DNA of 64,000 nucleotides from contig CM065295.1 of NCBI GenBank assembly GCA_032871835.1, forward strand, positions 42,840,360 through 42,904,359. Direction: 5' to 3'. Shown here in pieces: positions 10,801-22,379 of this stretch. The position numbers were made by a program, and so were the translations under genes. The notes beneath the pieces were generated by a model, which was given only the letters and a program-made list of their open reading frames with translations, did no database searches and had not been told where the DNA came from. This DNA comes from Dipteronia dyeriana (Eukaryota > Streptophyta > Magnoliopsida > Sapindales > Sapindaceae). The stretch's first letter is position 1; every line of letters starts with the position of its first letter.

Positions 10801-11718
10801 TATTTTCCTCTGATACTCTTTAAGGTCGCTTTCATTGTTGCTAAGATTTTGTATCTTAAACTTTATCTTTTTCAGAGCACATCAGATTGATGCATCAGAA
10901 ATGAAGGAAAAGCCCTCTGAATCAGGTATTTGTTGCAAATACATGGTGCAGCATTGTGTGGACAATTTTAAATGAGTTACAAAATTGCAGTAATAGAGGC
11001 TAGCTATTTAGAATGTGGCTTTTGCAGAAATTTCTGTTTGCGTTCCTTTATACTCATTTGCTGAAATATTTTTCTGCTTCATGTCGAATCATTTTATGGT
11101 CATCGCGCATTGTCAAACATGTGACATTGATGTTTGGTATTTCAGTTGCTGTCAGTTCCTGTATCAGATTTTATCATTCACATCCATAGATTTCCAATAG
11201 TTGAATGACTGTTATTAGCTGTCTAATTTTTGCATTTTGTCTTCATAATCATCTTTACATGGATTTATAATTTACAGAAACAAAGGAGACATCCACAAAG
11301 AAGAATGACATACCTTTAACTTTAAAAATTAGAGCTGCAACAGCAACTGCTCTTGGGTCAGCTGCTGCTAATGCCAAATTATTGGCTGACCAGGAAGGCA
11401 GGGAGATTGAACAATTAGTGGCCGCCATAATTGAGGCACAGGTGGGCCAAAATTTAATATATATTGGTTTTTCTTTCTAGTTGTTCTGTTGAGAGACTTT
11501 CTTTTTTAGCATTCTGCTCTCCCTCATGTTGAATTCTTTGCATGAATCATAATCAGTTGCAGAAATTGCACTGCAAAATCAAGCATTTTGATGATCTGGA
11601 GCTGATAATGGACAAGGAATATGCTGAAATGTTGGACCTAAAAGAATGTATTGTAGAACAACGGATTGATGCCTTACAGAAAGCATTCATTGCTGGCGTA
11701 TCTAAGTGGAGGGTATGA
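7804..11718 (+). CDS. SWI3A: SWI/SNF complex subunit SWI3A (SWIRM-ZnF-SANT)
   Basis: Seven coding exons with GT-AG introns join in frame to 555 aa: 7804-7891, 8031-8572, 9623-10114, 10617-10786, 10876-10925, 11278-11441, 11557-11718. SWI3 proteins are core scaffold subunits of nuclear ATP-dependent SWI/SNF chromatin remodellers. The SWIRM domain spans about residues 28-112 (WFRWDDIHETE, then KIYKEYRDFIINKYRE). A ZZ-like zinc finger uses C194, C197, C201, C205, C216 and C219. A SANT domain spans about 248-296 (AAWTEAETLLLLESVTKHGDDW). A basic AKRKR motif is a likely nuclear signal. The C-terminal 80 residues form a coiled coil used for dimerisation in this family. Arabidopsis SWI3A is of similar length (about 510 aa) and domain order, and the short N-terminus fits SWI3A better than SWI3C or SWI3D. 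No lesion is seen. The start is the first in-frame ATG of exon 1. Confidence 0.93.
8680..8850. repeat. Short interspersed repeat in SWI3A intron 2
   Basis: Within the 1050-bp second intron, a cluster of ATATCGGGATATTT-like words in both orientations (GGAAATATCGGTAAT, AAAATATCGGGATATTT, AAGTATCGATATTT) suggests a degenerate palindromic miniature element. No termini can be defined. Confidence 0.4.
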
Positions 11719-12487
11719 TTTGATGGATATGTAGATCCCTGTAATGTAAAGGAGCAGAAGGAGAATAGATGAGACACTAAAGTAGAGTAGACGAGACTGA
11801 ACATGAATTTTTGAGGATTCAATTCGATGGTTATGATCAACAAGTTACCGTTTGTTTTTTTCCATTTTCACTCCGTCGTCTCCTTTTCAAGTGCTGATTG
11901 CTGTTGGCTTTTATTGGAACAACTTTGTACCATTTGTTGATGATGTTATCGGCAATTTACGCATGTCTGTTGGCTTATTTGTGTAACTGTGCGCTGAATT
12001 GTTCAAGGAACTTTGTCATTTGACTGGTAATGTAAAGCTTGTAATTTCACCTTCCTAGTCTTGGATGTATGAGTATGCTCTGTTTAAGTTCTCGCTAATC
12101 AATTCCAATATTCATTAATGAAAGGGTAATTTAATTAAGCTTCTGCCACCTCATTGTATTGACATGGTCCCCATCCTTCGTTGCAGCAAACAAGTCCTGA
12201 AGCTAGAGTTACTGTAATAAAAATAATAATAAAAAAAAAAAATCCACATCTCAAAATAGAGTTGGTGTAAACAGATTCGCTGCATCTTTCCTATTAAATG
12301 TAAGCGGACCAACAGTGAACAATCTAGTTTTTGGTCCCATTTGTACAATCTATTCAATTTCACATTGTAGAGTGTATACAATTTACAAAACAAACAAAAT
12401 GACACTAATAACAAGCAATCATATCTCTGATGTGTATGGTTTCAAGTTCAATCTTCTATAGAAAAAGGAAATGCACAACTTGTGATT
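11719..12487. other. Convergent 3' intergenic region, SWI3A to ACR6-like
   Basis: This 769-bp spacer between two converging genes should contain both 3' UTRs. T-rich and A-rich stretches are present, including A-rich sequence at 12217-12241. No gene or element is seen. The tail-to-tail arrangement could give overlapping transcripts. Confidence 0.5.
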
Positions 12488-14469
12488 TTATCCATAAATT
12501 TCTTTTTCTGAGAAAGCAGACTCTGAGCAAGATTTGACGGGTTTAAAGTATTGGAAACTCGGTCCCTTGAAAAAGTTTCCAAAGAAGAAACTTCTTGGAG
12601 CGTCCTTCGGAAGTTTCGGAGGCATATGCAAGTTACCTTTCACCTCTAGTACCGTCTGTCCCATCTGAAGCTGAATGGAATCAACAATCTTGGGTTCAAC
12701 AGGATTTCCTGACACGTCCGTTACAAAGAAAGTATCTTTTGCTTTTCCACTCTTTGTCGATATTTCTGCTCTTCTTATACACAAACCATTCTCACGAAGT
12801 ATCCTAGTTATATCTGAAAGAAGACCAAACCGATCCTCTGTATACAATTCTAGTTCCAGGCCCTGCAAGAAGAAGGCAATCATTCTGTGATAAACTAAAT
12901 CCTAACATGCTAAAACGATTGATCAAATTAATTGAACCTACCTCCGAGGATCGCCTCTCTATAGCTGCTTCGAGGCAGGCTATAACTCGTTGTCGCTCAG
13001 CTTCTGAACTTATAGGGAATCCATCCACATGTTTGATGTAGTATTCCTGCACTATTGGTTTTGCTAAGTTAAAAATAGAGCCTTAACAACTGTAAACGCA
13101 TTCAAAATGTTCAATTGTGAATACCTGATAAGCTTTCATTCTTCCTGTAATGACTGTGCCACGGTAAACCACATATTGCATGTCTGTTAGACTGCATATA
13201 GTGTCGAACAATAATCTAGGCCGGTCTGTAGACCTTATAATCACTGCCGTATAGTTTCTGTCGCTACAATCCAATACCGTTACATGGGGTCTTGAACTCT
13301 TGTACTTGAAGCTTTCCGGCCTCTCGAAATCCCTGTCAGCAAACAACATTTGGTGTAATCTTCTGTGTGTGTGGATAACCCCAGTTGAAGAAATGGACAT
13401 TTTTGGTGTCCTTAAATCACTGTCGTCTCTTAGGACATTACAGAGAAGTTCCTTCATGTTTGAGAGTCTTTTAGGGTCTTGTATTGCACAGCCTGATGTT
13501 TGGTCTGTGACATGAACAACTGCTGCAGCTCTAGCATTGTGTGTCCAGATCTCAGCATCTACTACATTGCAACCGAGGTCCGTTAGAACAGCAGATAGCT
13601 CTGATAGCAATCCTGGCCGGTCGGGGCCGGTTAATTCTATTGAGGTGTGCTCTTTAGAAGGCATTACACCAACAGAACTTCTCATTGAATTAAGAAAACC
13701 CGCATTGGTTTCAAGAGTCTGAAATTTTTAAAAATTAAAAATTGTGAACTTCAAGCAAAAACATAAAAAAGGGACTGAACGCTATTCCAAGTTATAGGCA
13801 TCCCCAAATCTAATAATAATTGCTTACCGTCTGTATATAATTGATGGTTCTTGTATCTCCAATCTTTTTTCCATCTATGTCTGTCACATAAAACACTGAA
13901 AACCAAGTAGCAAAATTAGAAAATTAGAGAGAAAGATTTTTCTTTTCTTTTTTCCTGAAAAGTTGTAAGTTTGCAACTGTACCATCCATCAAATATCCTC
14001 CATCAGAAGATATGTATGCTTTTGTTATAGCAAGGGTGAGGTCTGTTACAATTTGCACAACTTCAAGTAAGATTCCATGCCTATTGACGCTATCGACCTA
14101 TAGAAAAACATGCCCGTTCATTTCTCATGAGTATCGTACTCTATGAGGAAGACTTAAATGGAAAAAAATCAAGAAAAAACAATATTTATGGTTTCATACT
14201 TTTGATTGAGGATTTGCAACTATTACCTGTATAACAGTGGCGTGATCACAAACATCATTGTCAATCACAACTCTGTAACCAAAAAGACAAGTACACATAA
14301 CTACATAAGCAGAAAGTTAAAAAGCTTGGTTGCACAGAAATGACATGACCAAATTAAAACAGAAAAACAAAGACAGAACGATATTAAAACTCATACAAGT
14401 ATGGAACGAGAAGTGAATTAACCTTGGAGGGTTCATTCTCCTTATAAGCTTTGCAAACTCATCATCCAT
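12488..14469 (-). CDS. ACR6: ACT domain-repeat protein, ACR6-like
   Basis: Seven exons on the minus strand (14423-14469, 14227-14272, 13983-14097, 13828-13895, 13125-13718, 12942-13046, 12488-12862) splice in frame to 449 aa. The protein carries four ACT domains at about residues 25-95, 116-195, 237-310 and 326-395, the plant ACR plan. ACT domains resemble the regulatory domains of amino-acid enzymes and bacterial GlnD, and ACR proteins are proposed amino-acid sensors with no catalytic domain. Diagnostic stretches are [20 protein letters not shown] at the start, [20 protein letters not shown] in ACT2, and [19 protein letters not shown] in ACT4. The start is the first ATG of the most upstream exon and matches the known N-terminus of ACR4/ACR6 relatives. 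Assignment to ACR6 rather than ACR4 is by recalled similarity only. No lesion is seen. Confidence 0.88.
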
Positions 14470-14559
14470 ACCGAGTTTCTGAAATCTCCAGACAAATCAA
14501 AGATGGCTTTCTAGATTCACAAGGTGTTTATAATGAGACTTTAGAGAGTATGACTGTTG

Positions 14560-14830
14560 ATTTATAATTCGTTAACGCACACACGTTATGCACCAAATAT
14601 ATAAAGTAGTTGTGCGTACGTGTTCGGTTGTGATTCGCTAACATGAACAGTTTGGGCGTTACCCAGAATCCATAAATAATAAAACTGCCCGCTTTTATCT
14701 GTATCGGCGATTCGGCGTCCGTGCTGTGCGACGGAATTTAAATCCCGTGGGCAGTGACAGGGATGACGTGGCATTCTTGCAACATCACGTGCCGTTAATT
14801 TCTGGTTTCCTTAAGGAAAAAAAATGAAGG
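14560..14830 (-). promoter_or_regulatory. Putative ACR6-like promoter with two ACGT-core sites
   Basis: On the minus strand a TATA-like CTTTATATATTT lies at about 14595-14606, some 130 bp upstream of the ATG. Further upstream are a perfect G-box CACGTG (14786-14791) and TGACGTGGCA (14764-14773), an ABRE-like ACGT element. The pair lies within 30 bp and such sites are bound by bZIP and bHLH factors. The promoter assignment is inferred from position. Confidence 0.5.
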
Positions 14831-15976
14831 GATATTATTAAAAATACCTTCTAGTTCGGATTATTGTCCAAACAAACCCTCTTATTTTGTTTTTGGCCAA
14901 ACAACACCCTGCTGTTAACTTTTGTTCATATTTTACCCTTTAACAAAAACATAAAGATAAAACTCAAAATAAAATCAACAATAAACAATTCATCAAAAAC
15001 TGCGATAATGCAATATAAATATATAATATTGTTAATAACCGAAGAATGTTATAGTATCTAAATCAAGACTTAATCAAGTCTTATTCGATTTTACTTTCAA
15101 GGGAATAATATATTAATACATTACCTTTGAAATTGTGGATTACATTCCGAATCGTGCTTGTAGAATCTAATCTTCTTAAATCCCGGTAGACTCCTGACCC
15201 ACATGTCTGTCTTTTTTCTTTAAAATATATATAAAAAAAATTATCTGAATTTTTGGAGTGAGGTTTATATTCCGAACCGTACCGGTAGAGTCTCATCTTA
15301 TCAGATCTCGACAAATCTTTGATCCACGATGGTTTTATCTCTTAAAAAAGACTAATTACAAATAATTATCTGAATTGTTGTATTAGTTGAATTACTGATG
15401 GATTTTAGAAAAAAAAATGGAGTAATTTGTCAAGGATTGGTTATGATTTGGAAAATAACAAATGAAACGATAGTTGTGCATGAACAATCTCATAATCTTA
15501 TAAAAAACATGCAAGATTATAAAAACGAAGAAAGATTCTAACAATCTCATAACAAATGAAGAAAGATTATAAAAATTGCAAGTAACGGATAAGGATATGG
15601 ATAGGATATTAAAGGTATAAGAAAAGATAGAAAAAACAATGATGTTGAAATGGTTTTAGCTTACATGACTACATGCATGATGCAACAGATAACCTTGGAA
15701 AGCTACTACAGTGATAGAGAAACTATCGCGGAAACATCAACCGGTGACAGTTGTACTGTATACTTGTAATTCTCAAGTCTATCAATTTCCTTGTCTTGCT
15801 TCATTTAATGGGGATCAAGATTCAGGAACCAAGAAGGAGCATGAAGGACCAACCGTTTTTGACGACTAAATAGATTAGAAAAGATACTGTACATGCATTG
15901 GTCGCCAAAATTCTTTTGATTTAATGTATTTAATCGAAGAGTGTTATTTAGGCATGTTTCGTTTTATAGAAATGGT
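14831..15976. other. Intergenic AT-rich region with a degenerate direct repeat
   Basis: No gene is visible. At 15138-15200 and 15262-15325 a diverged direct repeat shares ATTCCGAAYCGTRC, GTAGA(G/A)TCT and ATCTTMT, with both copies followed by ATCCCGG- or TCTCGAC-type sequence. At 15486-15585 CAATCTCATAA and AAGATTATAAAAA recur. Both look like eroded transposon sequence. Confidence 0.4.
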
Positions 15977-17264
15977 GAGAAATGTCACCTTTTTTATTTT
16001 AGTTACAGTGATGTTACCGGTTTAATAAGTTAAATTTAAAAGATACCTATTACGGTGAACTATCTATATTGCCCTTAAATAATCAATTTTTAATTCTCTT
16101 TATACTTCCATTTCCACACTTTGATCATTGAAAGTAGTAATTTGATCATTGAAAGTAGTAACTCCCCTCTATCCAAAAAATTTGTCTGAAAATCGATATA
16201 CAATTTATCTGAACATGATCCAGTTTTTTTGATAAGTTTACGAGCTGTTGTATATGTGTCAGAGATTTTGTTACATTGGTTCGAGTTTTTTTTGATATGT
16301 TTACGAGCTATTTTGTAATTGGTCTGAGTATTTTTTTTTAATTTGTTTGAATTTTTTTTATATTGGTATAAGTATTTTTGAACTGCTGTAAACAAGTTTA
16401 TAATATTGGGCAAAAAAGCTCAAATTCTTAAGAAAAAAGCTCGAGCCCTTAAGAAAAAAAATCGACCCCTTTAAAAAAAAAACTCGATCCCTCACAAAAA
16501 AGCCCAATCCCTTATAAAAAAAACTCGATCATGTAAAAAAAAAAGTTCGATCCTTAACAATAAAAACTCGATCTCTTACAAAAAAGCTCGATCTCTCACA
16601 AAAAAAGTTCAATCTATTACAAAATAAGCTCGATTATGTATATAAAAAAAAGCTCAATCCTTAACAAAAAATACTAGATCCCTTATAACAAAAAAACTCG
16701 ACCATGTACAAAAAAACTCGATCCGTTTAAAAAAAAGCTCGATCCCTCACAAAAAAAAAACTCTTTCCTTAACAAAAAAAGCTCGACCATGTAAAAAAAA
16801 AAACTTGATCCCTTATAAAAAAATCTCGATCCCTTACAAAAAAAAAATTCGATTTGTTTTTTTAAAAGCTCGAAAATGTTTCAAAAAGTCTCAAAAAATA
16901 TTCATATTCGTCAATACACAACAAATCAAATAAAAAAAAATAGCTCTGGGAGCGGGAGCACTGCTCCCTGTCCCACCGCGAGCTGACCGGACAACTCGAC
17001 CACCGCGAGCTGATTGGGCAGCTCGACCACCGAATATGTTTGCGTAGCACCACTCCGCCACCGTTCAAATAATTGTCTGGGTTTCAACGAGACTTTCTCT
17101 CTCTACTTCACATTTCTGTCACTGTAAAAATGAATGAAAGAAATCTGATGTAGAACAACTATTGAGGGTATTTTTGTCCGTTCAACATCATTGGTGTATT
17201 TTAAATATAAGTTATTAAAGCAGTGACATAGTTGAAATGCCACCACTAAAAAGTGTTATTTATT
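15977..17264. mobile_element. MULE-like element B1 (CTCGA-array family)
   Basis: The left end (GAGAAATGTCACC, then GTTTAATAAGTTAAATTTAAAAGATACC) matches the reverse complement of the right end (AATAACAC, then CTTTAATAACTTATATTTAAAA). The same termini bound B2 at 39995-40858. Inside are a long array of AAAAAGCTCGATCC units and a segment at 16960-17060 (GCGAGCTGACCGGACAACTC) that B2 shares in the opposite orientation. No transposase is seen. A target duplication could not be identified, so the ends are approximate. Confidence 0.55.
16410..16862. repeat. Minisatellite of A-run plus GCTCGATCC units
   Basis: About 20 units of 20-25 bp with consensus AAAAAAGCTCGATCCCTTAC run head to tail and vary mostly in the length of the A-run. 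Variants read CTCGACCATGTA or CTCGATCTCTCAC. The array lies inside element B1, and a shorter one with the same core is in B2 (about 40395-40700). Confidence 0.85.
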
Positions 17265-17698
17265 TTTTAAACCCTTTCACTTTCCCAAATTTCAGACAAT
17301 GTGGAAGCATTACCGACAAAGTCATTTGTAGAACTATTATAATATTTTAAGACCGGAAAATAAAGTACGGTTCGAACCTACAATCCGTGAGATGTAGTTG
17401 TGAGGATTTAACACAAAGACAGCCTCATTTGTTTTTCAATAGTATACCCATGCATCCAAATAACCAACAAACAATGGTTACAATATTATTTATAAAAAAT
17501 AATTATAATAATTGCACACTTAATTCAAATAAGTACGGGTATTAATAGTTTTATATTATTATATTTGAATATTTTCTCCGGCAAAACGCAATTAGTTGAT
17601 CTTTTAATATTCATTCTTATAAAATTTAATTTGATATTATACTAAAAACAAGGCACAATGATTTTCAACCCAAACACATTACACTTTAGAGTAATATA
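17265..17698. other. Intergenic gap, no gene
   Basis: AT-rich sequence. The palindromic GGTTCGAACC at 17369-17378 resembles a tRNA B-box, but no tRNA fold or A-box accompanies it. Confidence 0.5.
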
Positions 17699-17707
17699 TT
17701 TAATAAA
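17699..17707. repeat. 9-bp target site duplication, left copy
   Basis: TTTAATAAA directly precedes element C. The identical 9-mer follows it at 23801-23809. A 9-bp duplication is the hallmark of Mutator-superfamily insertion. Confidence 0.85.
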
Positions 17708-17815
17708 GGGAGAACTTTATAACTAACCAAAAAATTAGTGTCTTTATTGTTTTTACCCAAGATTAGTAAATTTATTGTTTTTACCTATTTTTTCACTTTT
17801 GGGACAAAACTGCTC
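17708..17815. repeat. Left terminal inverted repeat of Pack-MULE C
   Basis: Starts GGGAGAACTTTAT. It contains TATTGTTTTTACCCAAGATT and AGTAAATTTATTGTTTTTAC, which the inverted right end mirrors with few differences. Confidence 0.85.
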
Positions 17816-18285
17816 TTCAATCATTTTTGAAAAGGAAAACTGAACAATAAAAAAAAAAGATTCAAAATCAATTAATAAAATAAATAAATTAAATAACAAA
17901 TTGAAAAGTTCAAAAACCCAAAACCAACACTTAATTGGTTTCATTGTCAGTGTTCATTCTTTGACTTAACAAGAAAAGAGAAACCAGAGGTGGTTGTGAG
18001 AGGCAGAGCCGATGACGACCACCAACACGACCAGCCGACGACGACGATGTGCAAACGGAGCCGACGACGGTGCAGACGTAGAGAGTCCAGATCTTACGAG
18101 GAGACGCGAGCGATGAGTGGCGACGAGAGCTGACGAGTTCGAGAGACGACGACGACGTGGAGACGGAGACGACAACGTATTTGTTGAGAGATTGGTTTCA
18201 ATTTCCTATTTAAGACTGGTTTCAATTTCACTTTTTTGAGAGATTGTATTTGTTGTGGTTCCTTTTTAAAGAGAGAGAGAAAGAG

Positions 18286-18405
18286 ATGTCGTACTTGCTA
18301 CCGCATCTGCACTCAGGATGGGCCGTTGATCAAGCCATCCTCGCCGAAGAAGAGCGTCTCGTCGTCATTCGATTCGGTCATGGCTGGGACAAAACCTGCA
18401 TACAG
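18286..18405 (+). pseudogene. Captured first exon of DIM1/YLS8 (U5 snRNP thioredoxin-like protein)
   Basis: Forty codons begin MSYLLPHLHSGWAVDQAILA and end HGWDKTCIQ at a GT splice donor (GTCAATTTC). This is the highly conserved N-terminus of DIM1/YLS8, a 142-aa thioredoxin-fold component of the U5 snRNP needed for pre-mRNA splicing. The family reads HDWDETCMQ at the end of this exon, so three otherwise near-invariant residues are changed (D to G, E to K, M to I). The following intron-like sequence leads to no second exon anywhere before 23800. The fragment lies inside Pack-MULE C between duplicated GC-rich blocks, so it is a transduplicated exon. It could be transcribed from its own 5' region (GAGAGAGAGAAAGAG leader) but cannot make a working protein. 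Confidence 0.88.
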
Positions 18406-19084
18406 GTCAATTTCTTCCTCTTTTTTTTAACGTTTCGCATTCTATTCTTTTTAATTTATAAGAAACCCTAGAACCCTACTTTTTATATATTTTCATGTGT
18501 ATCATCTTAGTTTGGATCAGTCTCTGAATTTTGTTTTTGTATAATTGGCTGAATTATTCACATATGCAATATGCTTTGTGTTATGTAGTTACCAAATTAG
18601 ATAAAACGAGTTCCTTTTTGTTTTGTTTGTTGATTGCCCCTATATTACATATATTTACAATTGGACTCTGTTTCTAATTTGCCAATCTTTATTCACTCAT
18701 AGACTCATAGTTTCAATTTGCGCAATTTGTTCCTTTTAAGGTTATGCTGGATTTTGTTGCTCTCTGTTTGTTCGTGAATTTGGCACTTGTGGGTGGGAAA
18801 TTCTCTGTTCTGATTCTGCAAGGTTGTATTTTAAATATGTCTAAATATTGAAAGGGGAAATCTAGAGAGTTGGATGATGTTGGCTTTGCTAAAATTGGAG
18901 CTAGGGTTCTCATAATATGTGTTTTTTAGCAACAATATTTTGTAAAATTTTGAACGCTGCAGTAATATATTTTAACTTTCAAGGGCATAAAACCGGTTTT
19001 GAGTGTTTGTAATGAGTACAGTTTTGGCCATAGATATTATTTAGGCTACTAGGCGGGTTAATGATGTGTGGTGCTAGCAACCAT
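18406..19084 (+). other. Probable captured DIM1/YLS8 intron 1
   Basis: T-rich sequence follows the captured donor site and has intron-like composition. No recognisable exon 2 follows. The right edge of the captured segment is probably before the GC-rich block at 19085. Confidence 0.45.
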
Positions 19085-19135
19085 TCACATTGACGACGAC
19101 GACCATGAAGAGCCGGCGATGATGAGACGACGATA

Positions 19136-19199
19136 ACGTGGAGACGGAGACGACAACGTGGAGACGGAGACGACAACGTGGAGACGGAGACGACAACGA
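19136..19199. repeat. CGTGGAGACGGAGACGACAA tandem repeat
   Basis: Three full copies of a 22-bp unit (ACGTGGAGACGGAGACGACA plus a joint) occur here. One further copy at about 18154-18179 lies on the other side of the captured DIM1 exon, so the capture is bracketed by direct repeats about 980 bp apart. Confidence 0.85.
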
Positions 19200-19848
19200 C
19201 TAGTCACCAACGATTTGCACTTCCTCTTTTCATTTGATTTTAGGGCTTCAATTTTTTTGTATTTTTGATTGATAGATTTCGAAATTGATTTTGTTTTTTA
19301 CATTAACAAATTCATTTTGTTAAGTTGTGATAGTTTTTGATATTTTAACAGTTATTATAACAAATTGATTTTATTCAATAGTGAATGGTTGTCGAAATTT
19401 GAGGAGGGATTTTAAGAAACTGATTTTGTACACTTGTGATTGATTTCGAAATCTGAACAGGGATTGTAACAAATTGATTTGAACTTATGATTTTTATAGA
19501 TACATTGAGAAAGGTTGAAGCTTTTGAGTGTTTTTTATATCTGGTGTTAGCATGATTTGCATGTTAAAATAGTTAGCATGATTTGCATGTTAAAATAGTT
19601 AGCATGATTTGTGGGTCCAAATTCAAACAACATAAAAGTATGTCTCAGTAGATGATGACCAGACCCCAGTAGTTTTTTTTTGTTTGGATATCTCATTCTT
19701 TGAAAGAAGTTATGTTGATAGTGAGTGTGTCTTTTGTTTCTTTCTTTGACTGCGTATGTGTGTTTTTTATGGTTTAATTATTGATAGTGATAGACTTTGG
19801 AAGCAATTGGAATGTTAAAATATTGGTCCGGTCAATGAGTTGTTGTGA

Positions 19849-20370
19849 ACTTGTGTGTTTAATGATGTGAAATTGTGCGTTTTTTGTGGTTTAATTGATA
19901 ATGTGAAATTGGGTATGAACTGGTGTGTTTATTTGGATATGAACTGTTGTATTTAATTGTTGTGAATGAGTATGTTTAATTGTTATGAACGAGTGTGTTT
20001 AATTAGATATGACTGGTGTGTTTAATTGGATATGACCGGTGTGTTTAATTGTTATGAACGGGTGTGTTTAATGGAGTATGACTGGTGTGTTTAATTGGGT
20101 ATGAATTAGTGTGTTTAATTGTTGTTAACTGATGTGTTTAATGGGTTATGACTGGTGTGTTTAATTGTTGTGAACATGTGTGTTTAATGGGTTATGAATT
20201 GTGTGTTTAATTGGTTATGAACTGGTGTGTTTAATTGAGTATGCCTGATGTGTTTAATTGAGTATGACCGGTGTGTTTAATTTGGTATGAACTGGTGTAA
20301 CCTGTGTGTTTAATTGGGTATGAACTGGTGTAACCTATGTGTTTAATTGGACATGACTGGTTTATTTAAT
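19849..20370. repeat. TGTGTTTAATTG minisatellite, plus orientation
   Basis: More than 20 units of 20-24 bp, with core GGTGTGTTTAATTG and a variable tail (GGTATGACT, TTGTGAAC, GATATGACC). Isolated units continue at 20718-20800 and 21385-21540. It is part of Pack-MULE C and is mirrored at 22380-23165. Confidence 0.85.
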
Positions 20371-22379
20371 TGAGAATATGTGAGTTTACTTGAAGCTTTA
20401 GAGGGTTTTTTATATCTGGTATTAGCATGATTTGCATGTTAAAATAGTTAGCATGATTTGTGGAAAATTCTACAATTAGTGGGTATAAGTTGTTTTTTGT
20501 TCTTCTTTTGTTGTAGTGTATGATTTTTTATATGGGTATGCAATAAAAACTGTCTTGTTCTATGCATTATGTTCATTTATTTACTTGGTTTTCTTTTTTG
20601 ATTTTCATTTGTGCTTATATTAGATGATCCAGTTCGGTTTGATAAATTAATGATATATTAGCACTATATTTCCTTGTCCTGTTTTTAATTTGAGTTTCCA
20701 AGTTGCAACTTACTCGTTGGTGTGTTTAATTGGATATGACTGGTGTGTTTAACTGGGTATTATCAGGTGTGTGTAATTGGGTATGACTGGTGTGGAGTAT
20801 TTATTTGCAAGTATGTAGAGACGGCAATTGTGAAAAAGGGTCACTGGAAATCTGGAACTGGGAATAGAAGGAAATGACTGACTTCTAAAAAGAAATTGTG
20901 TTCAAGATATATAATAATAGTATGCCATACAAGTCTCCCATAGATTTGTAGACGAATTTCCAAGTTCGAATACCTCTCAACCTTTTTCCATGATATGTTT
21001 TTTTTTTCACAACTTATTGCTTCATTGCTTTTTTTGACAACTGATTGTTCGTTGCTTTTGTTTTTCTCACAGGTGGATATCCATACCATGGGTGTTTTTG
21101 ACAATTGGTTGCTTCATGGTTGTAGATAGGCAATTGCATTCGAAAACCTCTCAACTTTTTTTTTTTGGGTGAAGGCGGGGGAAAATGTTGTTTTGTTTAG
21201 TTTTTGGATGTTTAGTTTGGATGTTTTGTTTCAAAATGGCTATGTAAAGTGCCTGTTTTTTTTTAGTTACTGGTGTTATTTTGTGGATGTTTATAATGTA
21301 GCTAATTTAGATATGTCCATTGTTGGGATGATGATGTTGATGAATTGTTTTGAATCAGAATACAACTGACTTAGAATTGAGCACTATTGTGTTTAATTTT
21401 GAAGCCTTTGTGTGTTTAATTTGTAAACAGTTGTGTGCTTAATTGCCCAATAACACCAGTGTGTTTAATTCTTGAGTACCGGTGTATTTAATTCTTGAGC
21501 ACCGATATATTTTATTATTAGGGCACATGTGTGTTTAAGCAAATTACGTAAAAAAATTACATAAAATAAATATGTAATTTTTGTTTCTAACCAAATTACA
21601 AGTACACAAGCATCCATTTCATGTCTACAACCATCCATTTCTAATTCCTTACATAAAATAAAAACGTAATTGTAGTTTCTAAGCAAATTACAAGTACACA
21701 AGCATTCATTTCATGTCTGCAACCATCCATTCCTAATTCATTGCATAAAATAAAAAAGTAATTGTAGTTTCCAAGCAAATTACTAGTTCACAACACATAA
21801 CTAAATGTAATGCTTATATTATTTAATTGAAGTACAATCCATCCAACTGTTACAAACTGAAAAACATAATATAATCATATCAGCAACCTTCTCTGGTTTC
21901 ACCCTCTGTATAGCCAACTGATGCTTCTTAAAATTTTGGGGTCCATGAAATGTCTTTGATTTGTTTGCACGCTATAACATTGTTGTAATGAAATAACCAG
22001 TTTATTCCCGTGGACATTTCAAATATGCACACAAATCTCTAAAGTTTACTAAAAAAACCCAAAAAAAAAAAAAATCCACATCACTGTCATCTTTAATTTT
22101 CGATCAGGCAAGCCTAAGCCTAACACCAGTATCAACCAAAGTTCTTAACTAAATGGTAAACCTTATTAAGTTAATATTCGCGTGCTTTGTACAACCCTAG
22201 ACAACTCACCATACGTCAAATTCCTACGAACTTTCACAAACTTTGTTGCACCACCCTCATAAAAGTTTCCCACCCATTTACCACCATAAGTGATTACCAA
22301 TTTCGTTGGGTCCATTTCTGCAGTTCAACCAATCAATATCTCACATTTAGATTATAATTTATTAAACCAGTCACACATT

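Noticed and set aside
14586..14774. Small minus-strand ORF upstream of ACR6-like
   Set aside because: It overlaps the TATA-like and ACGT promoter elements, has no recognisable motif, and there is no sign that it is translated.
16410..16862. Repeat-spacer appearance of CTCGATCC units
   Set aside because: The intervals are just A-runs of differing length. It is an ordinary minisatellite.
17365..17380. GGTTCGAACC as part of a tRNA gene
   Set aside because: No acceptor stem, anticodon arm or A-box could be placed on either strand.
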